DNA of 64,000 nt from Chamaecyparis obtusa (lineage: Eukaryota > Streptophyta > Pinopsida > Cupressales > Cupressaceae): NCBI GenBank assembly GCA_027943335.1, contig BSBK01001158.1, positions 992,001-1,056,000 of the forward strand, read 5' to 3'. The position numbers and the translations under genes are program-made. Of the stretch, positions 1 to 10,269 are shown piece by piece (position 1 is the first letter of the stretch; every line of letters begins with the position of its first letter). The notes beneath the pieces are model-generated. The model was given only the letters and a program-made list of their open reading frames with translations. It did no database searches and was not told the DNA's origin.

Positions 1-1068
1 TACAGAGGATATGATATACATCCTCAGGAGTAATGGTCATCTCCCCTAGTAGAAAATGGAAAGTATTATGGTCTAAGTGCCAACACTTAGCCATAGCAGT
101 GATGAGACCTTGATTCACTTAGAATCAAGGAAGATACAATAGGAAATAAAAGCCACAGAGACTAATATGGTGATGATCCACCGCACTCAAATCAAGAATC
201 ATACTCCATGATAATGGGTAGGACCGATGAATACCCAAAGACTTCAGGACCTCCTGCAAAAAGAAAGTTCAATCACATCAGTACTAAAATCAGTTATTAT
301 TTGGATCATTCTAAGTCAATAAAAAATGTTCAAAATATCAAACCACAATCAATTTTCATGTTTCCACTCTGATAGAACGGCAAATTTATCATCACCCATC
401 ATTTGAATCTAGTTTGACGAAAAAATATTCATACTATAACTGACTCATACTGACATCTTATAACTCGCTATAAATGTAAGGATCATTACCTTAACCTATC
501 ATGTGATCGATGACGTCGAGAAACTTGTAAAGTGGACTATAGCAATTGGAAATCATTTTTGGTAGGGTGAAAGCGCTATTTTAGGCTTTAAAAGTGCTAA
601 AATGCAAAAGTGCTATTTAAATATGTAAAAGCACTACTTAATGGATTAAAAGCACAACTTTGAGGCAAAAGCACAAAAATAATTTGAAAGCACTATTAAA
701 AAATCTGAAGCATTGTTAAAAGTGGCAAAAGCGAAAATAAGAGCAAAAGTGCTATTTAACATGGCAAAAGCGGATTATGGCCTAAAACTGGCAAGTATAA
801 GCACAATTTCAGAATGCCAAAGCATAGTTTAAAGCTATGGAAGTGCAACTTGGAGGGTGAAAGCATAGTTTAATTGGGTAAAAGCTCTATTTGAGAGAAA
901 AAATAGGAAAAAAAGAGGGGTTTTACATGAAAAAATCAGATTTTTGGAAATTAAATGCATAAATTGACAAAATGAAGAGGTTTAAGTACTCACCGGAGGT
1001 CCAGAGCCAGGTGGACACTGATATCAATGACCTCACTTGAATCTATGCTCATGAATGGGGATCGACAT
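1..1068 (-). pseudogene. Degenerate plant mobile domain (PMD) gene, exons 1-2, running off the left edge
   Basis: Read on the minus strand. Exon 1 is 1068 to 994 (25 codons, ATG at 1068-1066) and encodes PIHEHRF, followed by a GTGAGT donor at 993. Exon 2 begins at 253 after a CAG acceptor and reads GAG GTC as its first codons. It continues to base 1 in one frame and contains HNTFHF, GEMTITPEDVYHIL and other PMD landmarks. Two stops (TGA and TAA, three codons apart) lie in exon 2, and exon 1 also has two TGA codons. Both exons align with the better-preserved PMD gene at 30149-32530, including the phase-0 intron position. PMD proteins (the MAIN/MAIL1 family in plants) are linked to transposon silencing and are known passengers of transposable elements. 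This copy is dead. Its placement before a polypurine tract suggests it lay antisense in a plus-strand retrotransposon (R0). Confidence 0.75.
565..900. repeat. Degenerate short tandem array in PMD intron 1
   Basis: A motif close to GCAAAAGTGCTATTT recurs roughly every 20-30 bases with variants (AAAGCGCTATTTT, AAAAGCACTACTT, AAAGCATAGTTT). The array fills the centre of the 740-base intron between the two PMD exons. It has no coding potential. Confidence 0.6.
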
Positions 1069-1147
1069 TGTCAAAAGTCAATAGAAGTCAAAGCTAAAAA
1101 AGTGAAAAGTGAAAGTGAAAATGAATAGTAAATGAACTTTTTACCCC

Positions 1148-1155
1148 TTTATATA
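1148..1155 (-). promoter_or_regulatory. TATA box of the degenerate PMD gene
   Basis: The minus strand reads TATATAAA followed by GGGGT. It lies about 85 bases upstream of the PMD start codon at 1068. The intact-looking relative has TATAAAAGGGGT 81 bases upstream of its ATG. The shared motif and spacing are the evidence. Confidence 0.55.
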
Positions 1156-1759
1156 GGCCCTTTTGACCTAAAAAGGGTATTTTTTTGACCTAAAAGAGGA
1201 ATCTTTTACCACACCTAAGAACTTGAATTTTTCATCAAATCAGCCAAATCAAGGGCATTTGCAATCAAATAGACGTAAAAAAAATATCAGAAATGAAATT
1301 AAAATTCATTAAAAATGGAACTAAATCAACATAACTTGACCTAAATCATCAAAATTTTCAAAAACATCGATCAAATTTTATTTCATTTCTGAGGGGGCGT
1401 ACCATTGGATAATCAACATCAACAACATCATCATCAAATCAGGAGATCAACCATCAAATCAAAGCGTAAGCTTTTATCAAAATTTTTTTTGTTAATCAAT
1501 CAAATAGGGCATCACATCAAAGTATATCATACAATCAAGTATCACATCAAAATATTTCATCAAATCAACCATCATATCAAAGATCAATCATCATAATGAC
1601 CATCAAAGAGCAACATCAATTGAACGAACATCATCAAAACCACATCAATTTCATATCAAATATCAAGAATCGGTCATTGAGTAATATTAAACAAACATCA
1701 AAGATCGACCATCGACAGAATCAGGACCTATGATCAGCAAGATCCAAGTATTCTTTGAA

Positions 1760-1780
1760 TTGACATGCTTTGCATGTCAA
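1760..1780. other. Perfect 9-bp hairpin just before the R0 polypurine tract
   Basis: TTGACATGC, three T residues, then GCATGTCAA. The stem is perfect and ends 2 bases before the CAAAGAGGGG polypurine run. Confidence 0.6.
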
Positions 1781-1782
1781 CT

Positions 1783-1796
1783 CAAAGAGGGGCATT
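1783..1796 (+). other. Putative polypurine tract of R0
   Basis: CAAAGAGGGGCATT is followed directly by TGTAATCACC. In E6 the minus strand has AAAGAGGGGCAAA followed directly by the LTR start TGTATGCACC. The near identity of tract and downstream sequence is the basis for the call. Confidence 0.6.
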
Positions 1797-2125
1797 TGTA
1801 ATCACCTGAAAATGGACAAAGATGATTAAGTAATAAATCAAGATAAATCAAAGTAAATCAAGGAAAATCAAGGACAAGATCAAAACAATTAAATCAAAGA
1901 AAACATTTATCCAATCAAAATTAAAATCAAGCTTTAATTAAAGATAAATCAAAATCAAGAGCATTTTAATCAAGTTAAATCAAATCAAGGTGCAATTAAT
2001 TCAATTAATTGTATAGTTTGGAATTAATCAAATTCAACCCATTCAAGGGGTACATAGCTAAATAAGTCAATTAAAATCAATTAATAAATCCTAATTTCTC
2101 TCAACAACCAAAAAGAGGAGGGAAT
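1797..2125 (+). repeat. Start of a putative 3' LTR of R0, interrupted by E1
   Basis: It begins TGTAATCACCTGAAAATGG. The E6 LTR begins TGTATGCACCCTAAAATGG and is likewise rich in AAATCAA-type words. The far end cannot be placed, because E1 is inserted at 2126 and nothing after 12453 gives a clear LTR terminus. Confidence 0.4.
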
Positions 2126-2981
2126 TGATGCAGGAGCATCTTGGGTGTAAGAGCAATCTTGCATCACACAAAAATATTTTTGTTTGCTTTTCAATAAGGG
2201 CTATCTTGTGCAGAGCTGCTATTTATGGAAACTTGCTATTTTTAGTAAGTTGGTCATACGATCTTGGAATGTTTTGATTTCACATATGGAGGTTCATTTT
2301 GGTCATATTAGCCTGCCAGTAAAGTTTCATTGACAGATCAAGTCTAGCGTTGTAGATATTGAAGATTTTCGGTATTGGCAGCAAGGTACAGAAAGTTTGA
2401 ACTCAATTTTGAAGGCTTTAGAGGCCCTGGATGATGTTGAAAATTTGATTGAATGAAGCTTTCTTGATTTAGGCATTGTAGAGCACTTCACGCCCTTTCC
2501 AAAATGGGGTCATAATAGTCAATTGATTCAACGGGTGATGACTTATGGTCTTCGGAAGTTGAGTCACCTGAAATGGCAGAAAATGATTTTCTTTCAAAAT
2601 TTCTGTTTGGGTTTCAAAAGTTATTTTGAGCCGATTTTGATGTAATAAATTGTAAAATAAAATAATTGTAAGTTTGGTTGGCCTTATTGGCTAAAATTTT
2701 GAAACCTTCACAAGCGGTGGAAAATTGCCTATATAAGGAAGGTTGTAGTGTTGTCTTAGGCAATTCGGGTAGTTCTGGGTAGATCTAGGTAATCATTCGA
2801 GGCTTTATCCTACATAATATTGTAAAGGAAATGCCCATGTGGCTTTGCATATTGTAATTCTAAAATTTGTAATTCCGCATTTGTGGAGATAATAAGAAGC
2901 CCATTTTCTATTCTTGCAAATTGTTGTTGTTTCTCTATTTCTGTTATGTGTTTGTGGTATTAAGGGGAGAAACCTTCATCA
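2126..2981 (+). repeat. E1 5' LTR
   Basis: Bounded by TGATG...CATCA. It contains GCCTATATAAGGAAGG with TATATAA at 2730-2736, which is the likely core promoter because this block is conserved in all four LTRs of the E1/E2 family. It pairs with 11600-12453. Confidence 0.9.
2730..2736 (+). promoter_or_regulatory. TATA box in E1 5' LTR
   Basis: TATATAA within GCCTATATAAGGAAGG. The same block occurs in the other three LTRs of this family. Confidence 0.6.
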
Positions 2982-2983
2982 AG

Positions 2984-2995
2984 TGGTATTAGAGC
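2984..2995 (+). other. E1 primer-binding site (initiator Met tRNA type)
   Basis: TGGTATTAGAGC starts two bases after the LTR. It differs at one position from the usual plant TGGTATCAGAGC complement of initiator tRNA-Met. Confidence 0.8.
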
Positions 2996-3076
2996 GGGAG
3001 TTCCTGAGTGTGTAAATAGATCACCGACTGTGAGGTAGTTTGCACAAGGATTGTGGTTAGGGTTTCAGCGTGCATC

Positions 3077-4230
3077 ATGAAAATGCCTCCACAAAGGGAA
3101 TGTGGCGGAAGAGCTGGTGTTGTAACACTTGAGGTTAGAGCACTCCAGAGACAAGTGCGAGCATTGCAAGAAGAGATTCGTAGAGGAATGAATGTTAACG
3201 TTAGAGATGAAAGTGAGGATGAAGTTGAGGGAGAAGGAAATTATGATCAACAAGAAGGTGAAATTTTGAGCTAGGAGGAAGAAAGACTTTTCGGGCCATT
3301 TCCAAGATCGGGAAAAGACTTAAGATTGAGGTTCCTGCATTTTCAGGAAATCTTGACCCAGAAGAATTGATAGACTAGATTAATGAATGTGAAGAATATT
3401 TTGAATATGAAGATATTGAGGATCTTGATAGGGTCAAATTTGCGAAGGCTAGACTGAAGGGTCATGCGAAGATCTAGTGGCAAGAGATTCAATTGGAGTG
3501 AAATAGAAGAGAAAAGGATAAAATCACAAGATGGGATAGGATGGTGGATAAATTGAAGTGACAGTTCATTCCTATTGATTATGAGCTTGACCTACTGAAG
3601 AAAATGTAAAGTTTGAAGCAAGTAGAAAGATCTGTTCAGGAGTATATGGAGGAGTTCTATTGAATCCTCATCAGAATAGGCCATGCAGAAGCTGATAAGG
3701 AGAAAGTTTCCCATTACTTTAATGGGTTGAGGCCGAGCATTCAGGAGGAGCTATATCTAGTTCAAATGAATAGTATTGAAGAGGCATACCAGTTTTCCCT
3801 AAAAGTAAAGGAAAAGTTGAACAAGAAGTTTGAGAGAACAAAAAATGGAAGAGGTCGTGGTGGATGATCTGGTGGACGGTCATATGGAGGCTGAAATGAA
3901 GGTCTCAAAAAGAAGGATGAGGTAGGTAGCAGTCAGAATCAGAGAGGAAAAAATTTCAATCGCTTCTAGGATCAGAATAATAGAGATCAGAGAGGAAGAG
4001 GAAGAGGACAAGGTTCAGGAAGAGGAGGCTTCCGTGGAACATGTTTTCATTGCGGAGAAGAAGATCATAGGGCATTTGAATTTCCTCAATGCCAAGGAAG
4101 GAAAGATAGGAGGAATGAAGGCCAGGATAGATTTGCACATGTTGATGAAGATGCTAGATCATCACATTTTGAAGATGCTGAGAGAGGAGAAACGTTGATT
4201 AACAGAAGAGTCCTACTAAGTGGTGAGAAT
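3077..4230 (+). pseudogene. gag: E1 gag remnant
   Basis: The frame opens at ATG 3077. It shows a short coiled-coil-like stretch (RALQRQVRALQEEI), then a retrotransposon capsid region (FSGNLDPEELID, VKFAKARLKGHAKI) and a zinc knuckle at 4042-4083. The knuckle reads CFHCGEEDHRAFE, with the last cysteine changed to phenylalanine. Numerous in-frame stops (the first at 3272-3274) show it is no longer translated as a unit. Gag would form the capsid of the cytoplasmic particle. The 5343-6500 copy in E2 aligns along its whole length and keeps the last cysteine. Confidence 0.85.
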
Positions 4231-4284
4231 GAACCTGAGAAAAGGAGAATCTTGTTTCACACTAGATGAAAATGTGAAGGTAAG

Positions 4285-4436
4285 TGTTGTGATTTGATTA
4301 TTGATAGTGGAAGAACTAATAATTTGGTGTCAGAAGAGATGGTGACAAAGTTGAAGCTCAAGAGATAGAAACACCCACATCCATATCGGATTTCCTTGGT
4401 GCAAGATGACCACAAGGTCATGGTTAATGAACAATG
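4285..4436 (+). pseudogene. E1 protease fragment, cut by E2
   Basis: The aspartic protease motif DSG is at 4303-4311 in CDLIIDSGRTNNLV. The reading continues to KVMVNEQC and stops at the E2 insertion. E2 preserves about 320 bases more of the protease-RT linker, which E1 lacks after 8718, so E1 also carries an internal deletion at this point. Confidence 0.8.
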
Positions 4437-5182
4437 TGATGCAGGAGCATCCTGGGTGTAAGAGAAATCTTGCATCACCCAAAAATATTTTTTTTTTCTT
4501 TTCAATAAGGGCTATCTTGTGCAGAGCTGCTATTTATGGAAACTTACTATTTTTAGTAAGTTGGTCATATGATCTCAGAATGTTCTGATTTCACAGGTGG
4601 AGGTTCATCTCAGTCATTTCAGCTTACCAGTTAAGTTTCATTGCCACATCATATGTATTGGTAAAGTTATTGAGGTTTTTGGGTACAAAATATTTCAAGT
4701 CAATTTTGAAGGCCTTAGAGGCTCTGGATCGCGATCGATTCTCAGCTAACTAGCACTAGCGCATGTTAGGCACCGTATATCTTGTTAGGGCATTTCTAAA
4801 GAGTGGTTACAATAGAAAAATGGAGTTACATTTAAAAAGTTATGGCCTCCGGAAGTTGGGTTACCTAAAATCATATTTTGTATTTCTTTTGAGTCGACCC
4901 TATATAAGGAAGGTTGTAGTGTTGTCTTAGGTAGTTCGGGGCAGTTCAGAGTAGTTCTAGGTAATAATTCAAGGCTTTGTCTCATAGAATATTGTAAAGG
5001 GAATGCTCATGTGGCTTTGCATATTGTAATTCTGAAATTTGTAATTTCACATTTGTGGAGATAATAAGAAGCCCGTTTTCTATTCTTGCAAATTGTTGTT
5101 TCTCTATTTTTGTTATGTGTTTGTGGTATTAAGGGGAGCACCCTTCATCAAGTGGTATTAGAGCCAGGTTGGCCCTTCACTA
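4437..5182 (+). repeat. E2 5' LTR (746 bp, internally deleted)
   Basis: It starts TGATGCAGG and ends CTTCACTA, against CTTCATCA in the partner. It is about 99 bp shorter than the 3' copy because the stretch between two CCTAT words just upstream of the TATA block is missing. A primer-site-like TGGTATTAGAGC (5153-5164) lies inside its 3' end. Confidence 0.85.
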
Positions 5183-5184
5183 AG

Positions 5185-5196
5185 TGGTATTAGAGC
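5185..5196 (+). other. E2 primer-binding site
   Basis: TGGTATTAGAGC follows the LTR end. An identical 12-mer at 5153-5164 lies inside the LTR as defined by the target-site duplication, so the primer site is duplicated. Confidence 0.7.
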
Positions 5197-5342
5197 AGGA
5201 GTTCCTGAGTGTGTAAACAGATCATTGACTGTGAGGCAGTTTGCACCATGACCGTGGGTTAGGGTTTCTGTGTAAATAGATTGCTGACTGTGAGGCAATT
5301 TTCACTAGGACTGTGGTTAGGGTTTTAGCGGTAAGCGTGAAA

Positions 5343-6500
5343 ATGCTTCCAAGAATGGAACATGGTGGAAGAGCTGGTGTTGTAACACCTGAGGTTAGAG
5401 TGCTCCAGAGACAAGTGCAAGCATTGCAAGAAGGAATGAATCTTAATGTTAGAGATGGAAGTGAGGATGAAGCCAAGGGAGAAGGAAATGTTGATGAAGA
5501 AGAAGCCAAAATTTTAAATCAGGAGGAAGAAAGACTTTTTCAAGCCATTTCCAAGATCGAGAAAAGACCTAGGATTGAGGTTCCTACATTTTCAGGAAAT
5601 CTTAACCCAGAAGAATTGATCGACTGGATCAATGAATGTGAATAATATTTTGAGTATGAAGATATTGAGGATCTTGATAGGGTCAAATTCATGAAGGCCA
5701 GACTGAAAGGTCATGCGAAGATCTGGTGGCAAGATATTCAATTGGAGTGAAACAGAAGAGAAAAAGATAAAATCACAAGATGGGATTGGATGGTGGACAA
5801 ATTGAAGTGACAGTTCATTCCTGTTGATTATGAGATTGACCTACTAAAGAAGATGCAAAGTTTGAAGCAATCAGGAAGATTTGTTCAAGAGTATACAGAG
5901 GAGTTCTATTGAATCCTCATTAGAATAGGCTATGTGGAAGCTGATAAGGAGAAATTTTCCTGTTACCTTAATAGGTTAAGGCCAAGCATTCAGGAAGAAT
6001 TGAATCTAACTCGAATGAATAGTATTGAAGAGGCATACCAGTTTACCCTAAAAGTAGAGGAAAATCTGAACAAGAAGTTTGAGAGAAGACAAAGCGGAAG
6101 AGGTCGTGATGGAAGATTTGGTGGATGGTCATATGGAGACTAAAATGAAGATTCAAAAAAGTAGGATGAGGCCAGTAACAGTTAGAATCAGAGAGGAGAT
6201 AATTCCAATCACTTCCAGGATCAGAGTAATAAAGATCAGAGAGGAAGAGGAAGATGACAAGGATCTGGAAGAGGAGGCTTCCATGGAACATGTTTTCATT
6301 GTGGAGAAGAAGGTCATAGGGCATTTGAATGTCCTCAATGCTAGGGAAGGATAGTTAGGAGGAATGAAGACCAAGCCAGAGTTGCACATGTTGATGAGGA
6401 TGCTAGATCATCATATTCTGAAAATGCTAAAAGAGGAGAAACCCTGATTAATAGAGGAGTCTCACTGAGTGGTGAGAATGAACCTGAATAAAGGAGGAGC
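5343..6500 (+). pseudogene. gag: E2 gag remnant
   Basis: ATG is at 5343. The capsid region includes FSGNLNPEELIDWINECE and MNSIEEAYQFTLKVEENLNK. An intact zinc knuckle, CFHCGEEGHRAFEC, is encoded at 6291-6332. In-frame stops interrupt it (for example at about 5641 and 5747), but the frame is recognisable from end to end. Its layout is the same as in E1. Confidence 0.85.
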
Positions 6501-6519
6501 CTATTTTGCACCAGGTGCA

Positions 6520-6900
6520 AGTGTGAGGGTAAGTGTTATGATGTGATTATTGATAGTGACAATATTGATAATTTGGTTTTAGAAGAGATGGTGACAAAGT
6601 TGAAGCTTAAGAGGCAGAAACATCCACATCCATATCGGGTTGCCTGGGTGCAGGATGACCACAAGGTCATGGTCAGTAAATAGTGCCTAGTGAAGTTCAA
6701 GATCGATGAGTACCAAGATGATGTACTATGTGATATTATATCTATGGATGCATGTCATATGTTGTTGGGTAGACCTTGGTAGTTTGACAAGTGTGTTGTC
6801 CATGATGGTCATGTGAATACCTATTCCTTGATAAAGGATGGAGTGTGACATAAGCTAAAACTATTGAAAGAAACAAAAGAAAAGGTATGTGGTAATGCAA
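6520..6900 (+). pseudogene. E2 protease remnant
   Basis: The residues CDVIIDSDNIDNLV match the protease of E1, but the catalytic DSG triad reads DSD, which would abolish activity. Further on, ISMDACHMLLGRPW is the typical C-terminal protease block (LLGRPW). Confidence 0.75.
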
Positions 6901-6999
6901 GAATAACTTTTGTTGATAAAAGAAATTTCTTAGATGGTATGCGGCATGAGCATATGCATTTAACCTTAATTCTAAAGATTAAGAAAGAGGAAGTAGAAG

Positions 7000-7829
7000 A
7001 TGTACCTATAGAAATTGCAGATTTGTTGAATGAGTTTTAGGATATTCTATCCGATAATGTGCCTGATGGATTACCACCAGTAAGAAAGATCAATCATTAA
7101 ATGGACTTTATTCCAGGGGCCAGTTTGCCAAATAAGGTAGCACACAAAATGACACTAGCAGAAAGTGAAGAGTTGAAGATAGATTTGAAGTTTAGTTCAT
7201 CACATCATCCATAGATTTTATATGGAAGTAGTCCCCAAAATGCATCTGAGTTGAGGAAGATAAATAAAGGAGAGATAAGTAATGTTGAAGCTGAGGATTT
7301 TGTAGAACATTTGAAGAACATCCATGAGGAGGTAAAGAAGCACATTACCAAGATGAATGTGTAGTATAAGGCTACGACAGATGAGAAAAGAAGGCATAAG
7401 GAATTTCAAGTTGGAGATGAAGTCATAGTTGATTTGTGCAAGGAGAGATTTTTAGTTGGTACATATAACAAGTTGAAAATGAAGAAGTTTGGGCCATGTA
7501 AGATATTCAAGAAGCATGATTCTAAAAATTCCTATGAGGTTTAGTTGCCTATAGAGCTGAATATTTCACCAATATTTAAAATTTTAGATTTGACAGAGTA
7601 TTATGAAGGGGGTGTTGAAGATGAGATCATAGCATAACAGTGGAGTATTCTAGCAACTAGTTCAGATACCAAGGAGATTGAGGATATACTAGATAGTCAT
7701 GTTGGAAGAAGCACAAGGAACATGACATATGAAGAATATCTGGTCAAATGGAAAGGATGATCTATTGAAGATTCATCATGGCTAACTAAGGAGGAGGTTA
7801 ACCATCTTGGTTTCCCTCTTCACACCTGA
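7000..7829 (+). pseudogene. E2 fused RT-start / integrase C-terminus with chromodomain
   Basis: The RT N-terminal linker (ADLLNEF, NVPDGLPPVRKI) runs up to AESEEL and then jumps directly to the integrase segment DLKFSSSHHP. A second jump follows to YGSSPQNASELRK. The C-terminal part holds a chromodomain, EIEDILDSHVG...YEEYLVKWKG, from about 7670 to 7800. Compared with E1, about 1.85 kb (RT core, RNase H, integrase zinc finger and catalytic core) and then about 150 bp are missing. The first joint falls in short matching sequence (GTTGAA/GTTAAA). Confidence 0.8.
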
Positions 7830-7867
7830 GTCATGATAGGGTCACTTCTCAAATTACCCCAGGTGTC

Positions 7868-8712
7868 TGATGCAGGAGCATCCCGAGTGTAAGAGAAATC
7901 TTGCATCACCCAAAAATATTTTTGTTTTCTTTTCAATAAGGGCTATCTTGTGCAGAGCTGCTATTTATGGAAACTTACTATTTTTAGTAAGTTGGTCATA
8001 TGATCTTGGAATGTTCTAATTTCAGAGGTGGAGGTTCATCTTAGTCATTTCATCCTACCAATTAAGTTTCATTGCCACATCATCTGTATTGGTAAATTTA
8101 TTAAGGTTTTTGGGTACAAAATCTTTTAGGTCAATTTTGAAGGCCATAGAGGCTCTGGATCATGATCAATTCCCGACTGTCAAGCACTGTAGATCTCATC
8201 ATGGTGTTTATGAAAAGTGGTTAAAATAGAAAAATAGAGTTACGGTTAAAAAGTTATGGGCTCCAGAAGTTGGGTTACCTAAAATCATATTTTGTATTTC
8301 TTTTGAGCCAACCCTATTGTAATAATTGGGAAAAATAAATAATTCTATGTTTAGTCAACTTAAAGGGCTAAATTTCTGGAACCTTCTCAGGTGGTGGAAA
8401 TTGCCTATATAAGGAAGGTTGTAGTGTTGTGTTAGGCAGTTCGGGGCAATTCAGATTAGTTCTGAGTAATAATTCAAAGCTTTGTATCACAGAATATTGT
8501 AAAGGGAATGCCCATGTGGCTTTGCATATTGTAATTTTGAAATTTGTAATTCCACATTTGTGGAGATAATAAGAAGCCCATTTTCTATTCTTGCAAATTA
8601 TTGTTTCTTTGTTTCTGTTATGTGTTTTTGGTATTAAGGGGAGCACCCTTCATTAAGCATCAAGCGAGCACCCTTCATCAAGTGTTATCAGAGCTAGGTT
8701 GGCCCTTCATCA
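7868..8712 (+). repeat. E2 3' LTR (845 bp)
   Basis: It starts TGATGCAGG and ends CTTCATCA exactly at the CAATG duplication. The terminal 70 bases contain two copies of a CACCCTTCATYA unit and a TGTTATCAGAGC primer-site-like word, as in the partner LTR. Confidence 0.9.
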
Positions 8713-8721
8713 CAATGCCTA

Positions 8722-10085
8722 GTGTTGTAGAAGTAACAGATTTGTTGAATGAGTTTCAAGATATTGTATCCGATAATGTACCAAATGGATTACCACCAGT
8801 AAGGAAGATCAGTCATTAGATGGACCTAATTCTAGGAGCCAATTTTCCAAATAAGGCAGCACACAGAATGACACCAGCAGAAAGTGAAGAGTTGAACAGA
8901 CAAGTAAATGAGTTATTGTAGAAGGGGTTGATTCAAGAGAGTTTGAGTCCCTATGCTATACTAGCGGTATAAGGACCAAAGAAGAATGGAGAATAGAGGA
9001 TGTGTACAGACTCTAGGGCAATACACAAGATCATAATCAAGTACAGGTTTCCATTTCCACGAATGGATGATATTATGGATTGTTTGAGTGGAGCTATGTA
9101 TTTCTCAAAGATAGATCTGAAGAGTGGATACCATCAGATTCAGATTAGACAAGGAGATGAATGGAAGACTACCTTCAAGAAAAAGGAAGGACTGCATGAG
9201 TCGTTAGTCATGGCTTTTGGGCTAATCAATGCACCGAGCACTTTCATGTGGCTCATGAATGAGGTTCTGAAAGATTTTCTAGGTAAGTTTGTCATTGTTT
9301 ACCTAGATGATATTTTGATCTTTAGTAAGACATTAGAGGAGCATATGATTCATATTTGTATGGTGTTTGAGAAGTTAAGGGAAGAGAAATTATTGATTAA
9401 TTTGAAGAAGTGCAGTTTTGTGAAGGAGTTAGTGTATTTGGGATTTGTAGTTTCAGCAGAAGGTCTGAAAATGGACCTAGAGAAAGTGCAGGCTATCCTT
9501 GAATGGCCTACTCCAAGGAGTGCTATGGAGGTAAGAGATTTTCATGGTTTGGATAGCTTTTACATAAAGTTTATCATAAATTTTTGTAGTATTTGTGGAC
9601 CCTTGACTGAAACAATGAGAGGGGATAGAAAAGAGTTCAAGTAGACTAATGGGGTAGATAAGAGTTTTAAACTATTGAATCAGAAAGTTACAAAACAACC
9701 TATTTTAGCACTTCCAAATTTTAATAAGGCATTTCAAGTAGACTGTGATGCTAGTGGTACTACAATAGGAGCTATTATGAGCCAAGAAGGTAAACTTGTT
9801 GCTTATTTCAGTGAAAAGATAAATGATGCCAAGAGAAAATATTCTGTTTATGATCAAGAATTTTATGCTATAGTTTAGGCATTAAAGAAGTGGAGACACT
9901 ATTTTCTTCCTAAGGATTTTGTTTTGTATACTAATCATCAAAATTTGCAATATTTGAATAGTCAAGGAATGTTGAATCAGAGGCATTTGAAATGGGTTGA
10001 GTTTTTATAGAGTTATACATTTGCTTTGAAAATTAGGAGTGAAAAGTCTAATAGGGTTGCAGATGAGCTTAGCAGAAGGTAACTA
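8722..10085 (+). pseudogene. pol: E1 reverse transcriptase and RNase H
   Basis: After the E2 insertion the E1 frame resumes with LLNEFQDIVSDNVPNGLPPV. An open stretch at 9000-9644 contains the RT core: [25 protein letters not shown] and the catalytic YLDD at 9300-9311. RNase H follows at about 9675-10080, with VDCDASGTTIGAIM and the C-terminal NRVADELSRR block. Stops at 9642 and 9876, among others, inactivate it. This enzyme pair copies element RNA into DNA in the particle. Confidence 0.9.
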
Positions 10086-10269
10086 TTGCTGACATAAATG
10101 TAGATTGAGGTGGTTGGGTTCAAGGAACTCAAGAATTTGTATCTAGAGGATCCTGATTTTGGTGAAGCTTGGAAAGCTTGTAAAGAAGTTGTTACTCTAG
10201 ATAGAATGAAGTGGTTGGATTTTATCATTCAAGATGATATGCTATTCAGAGGGAGTTAGTTGTGCATTC

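Larger units (their letters stand above)
1069..1782. other. AT-rich leader between PMD start and polypurine tract of R0
   Basis: No gene is visible. From about 1385 to 1700 the plus strand is a loose repetition of ATCAAA/CATCATATCAA words (degenerate low-complexity array). The block is 0.7 kb, similar to the 0.83 kb between the PMD start and the LTR in E6, and so probably represents the same region of a related element. The short open frame at 1405-1596 lies in this array and is not credible as a protein. Confidence 0.5.
4437..8712 (+). mobile_element. E2: deletion-derivative chromovirus nested in E1
   Basis: The LTRs at 4437-5182 and 7868-8712 are flanked by a perfect 5-bp duplication, CAATG, at 4432-4436 and 8713-8717. 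The internal part keeps gag, protease, the very start of RT and the C-terminal integrase/chromodomain. It has lost the RT core, RNase H and the integrase catalytic core, so it cannot supply its own polymerase. It is related to E1 but forms a different LTR subfamily. Confidence 0.93.

Noticed and set aside
2121..2125. GGAAT/TAAAT as a target-site duplication for E1
   Set aside because: Only the last three bases agree; not accepted as a duplication.
6079..6354. 91-codon plus frame in E2
   Set aside because: The zinc knuckle and gag similarity are in another frame; this one is a charged shadow.
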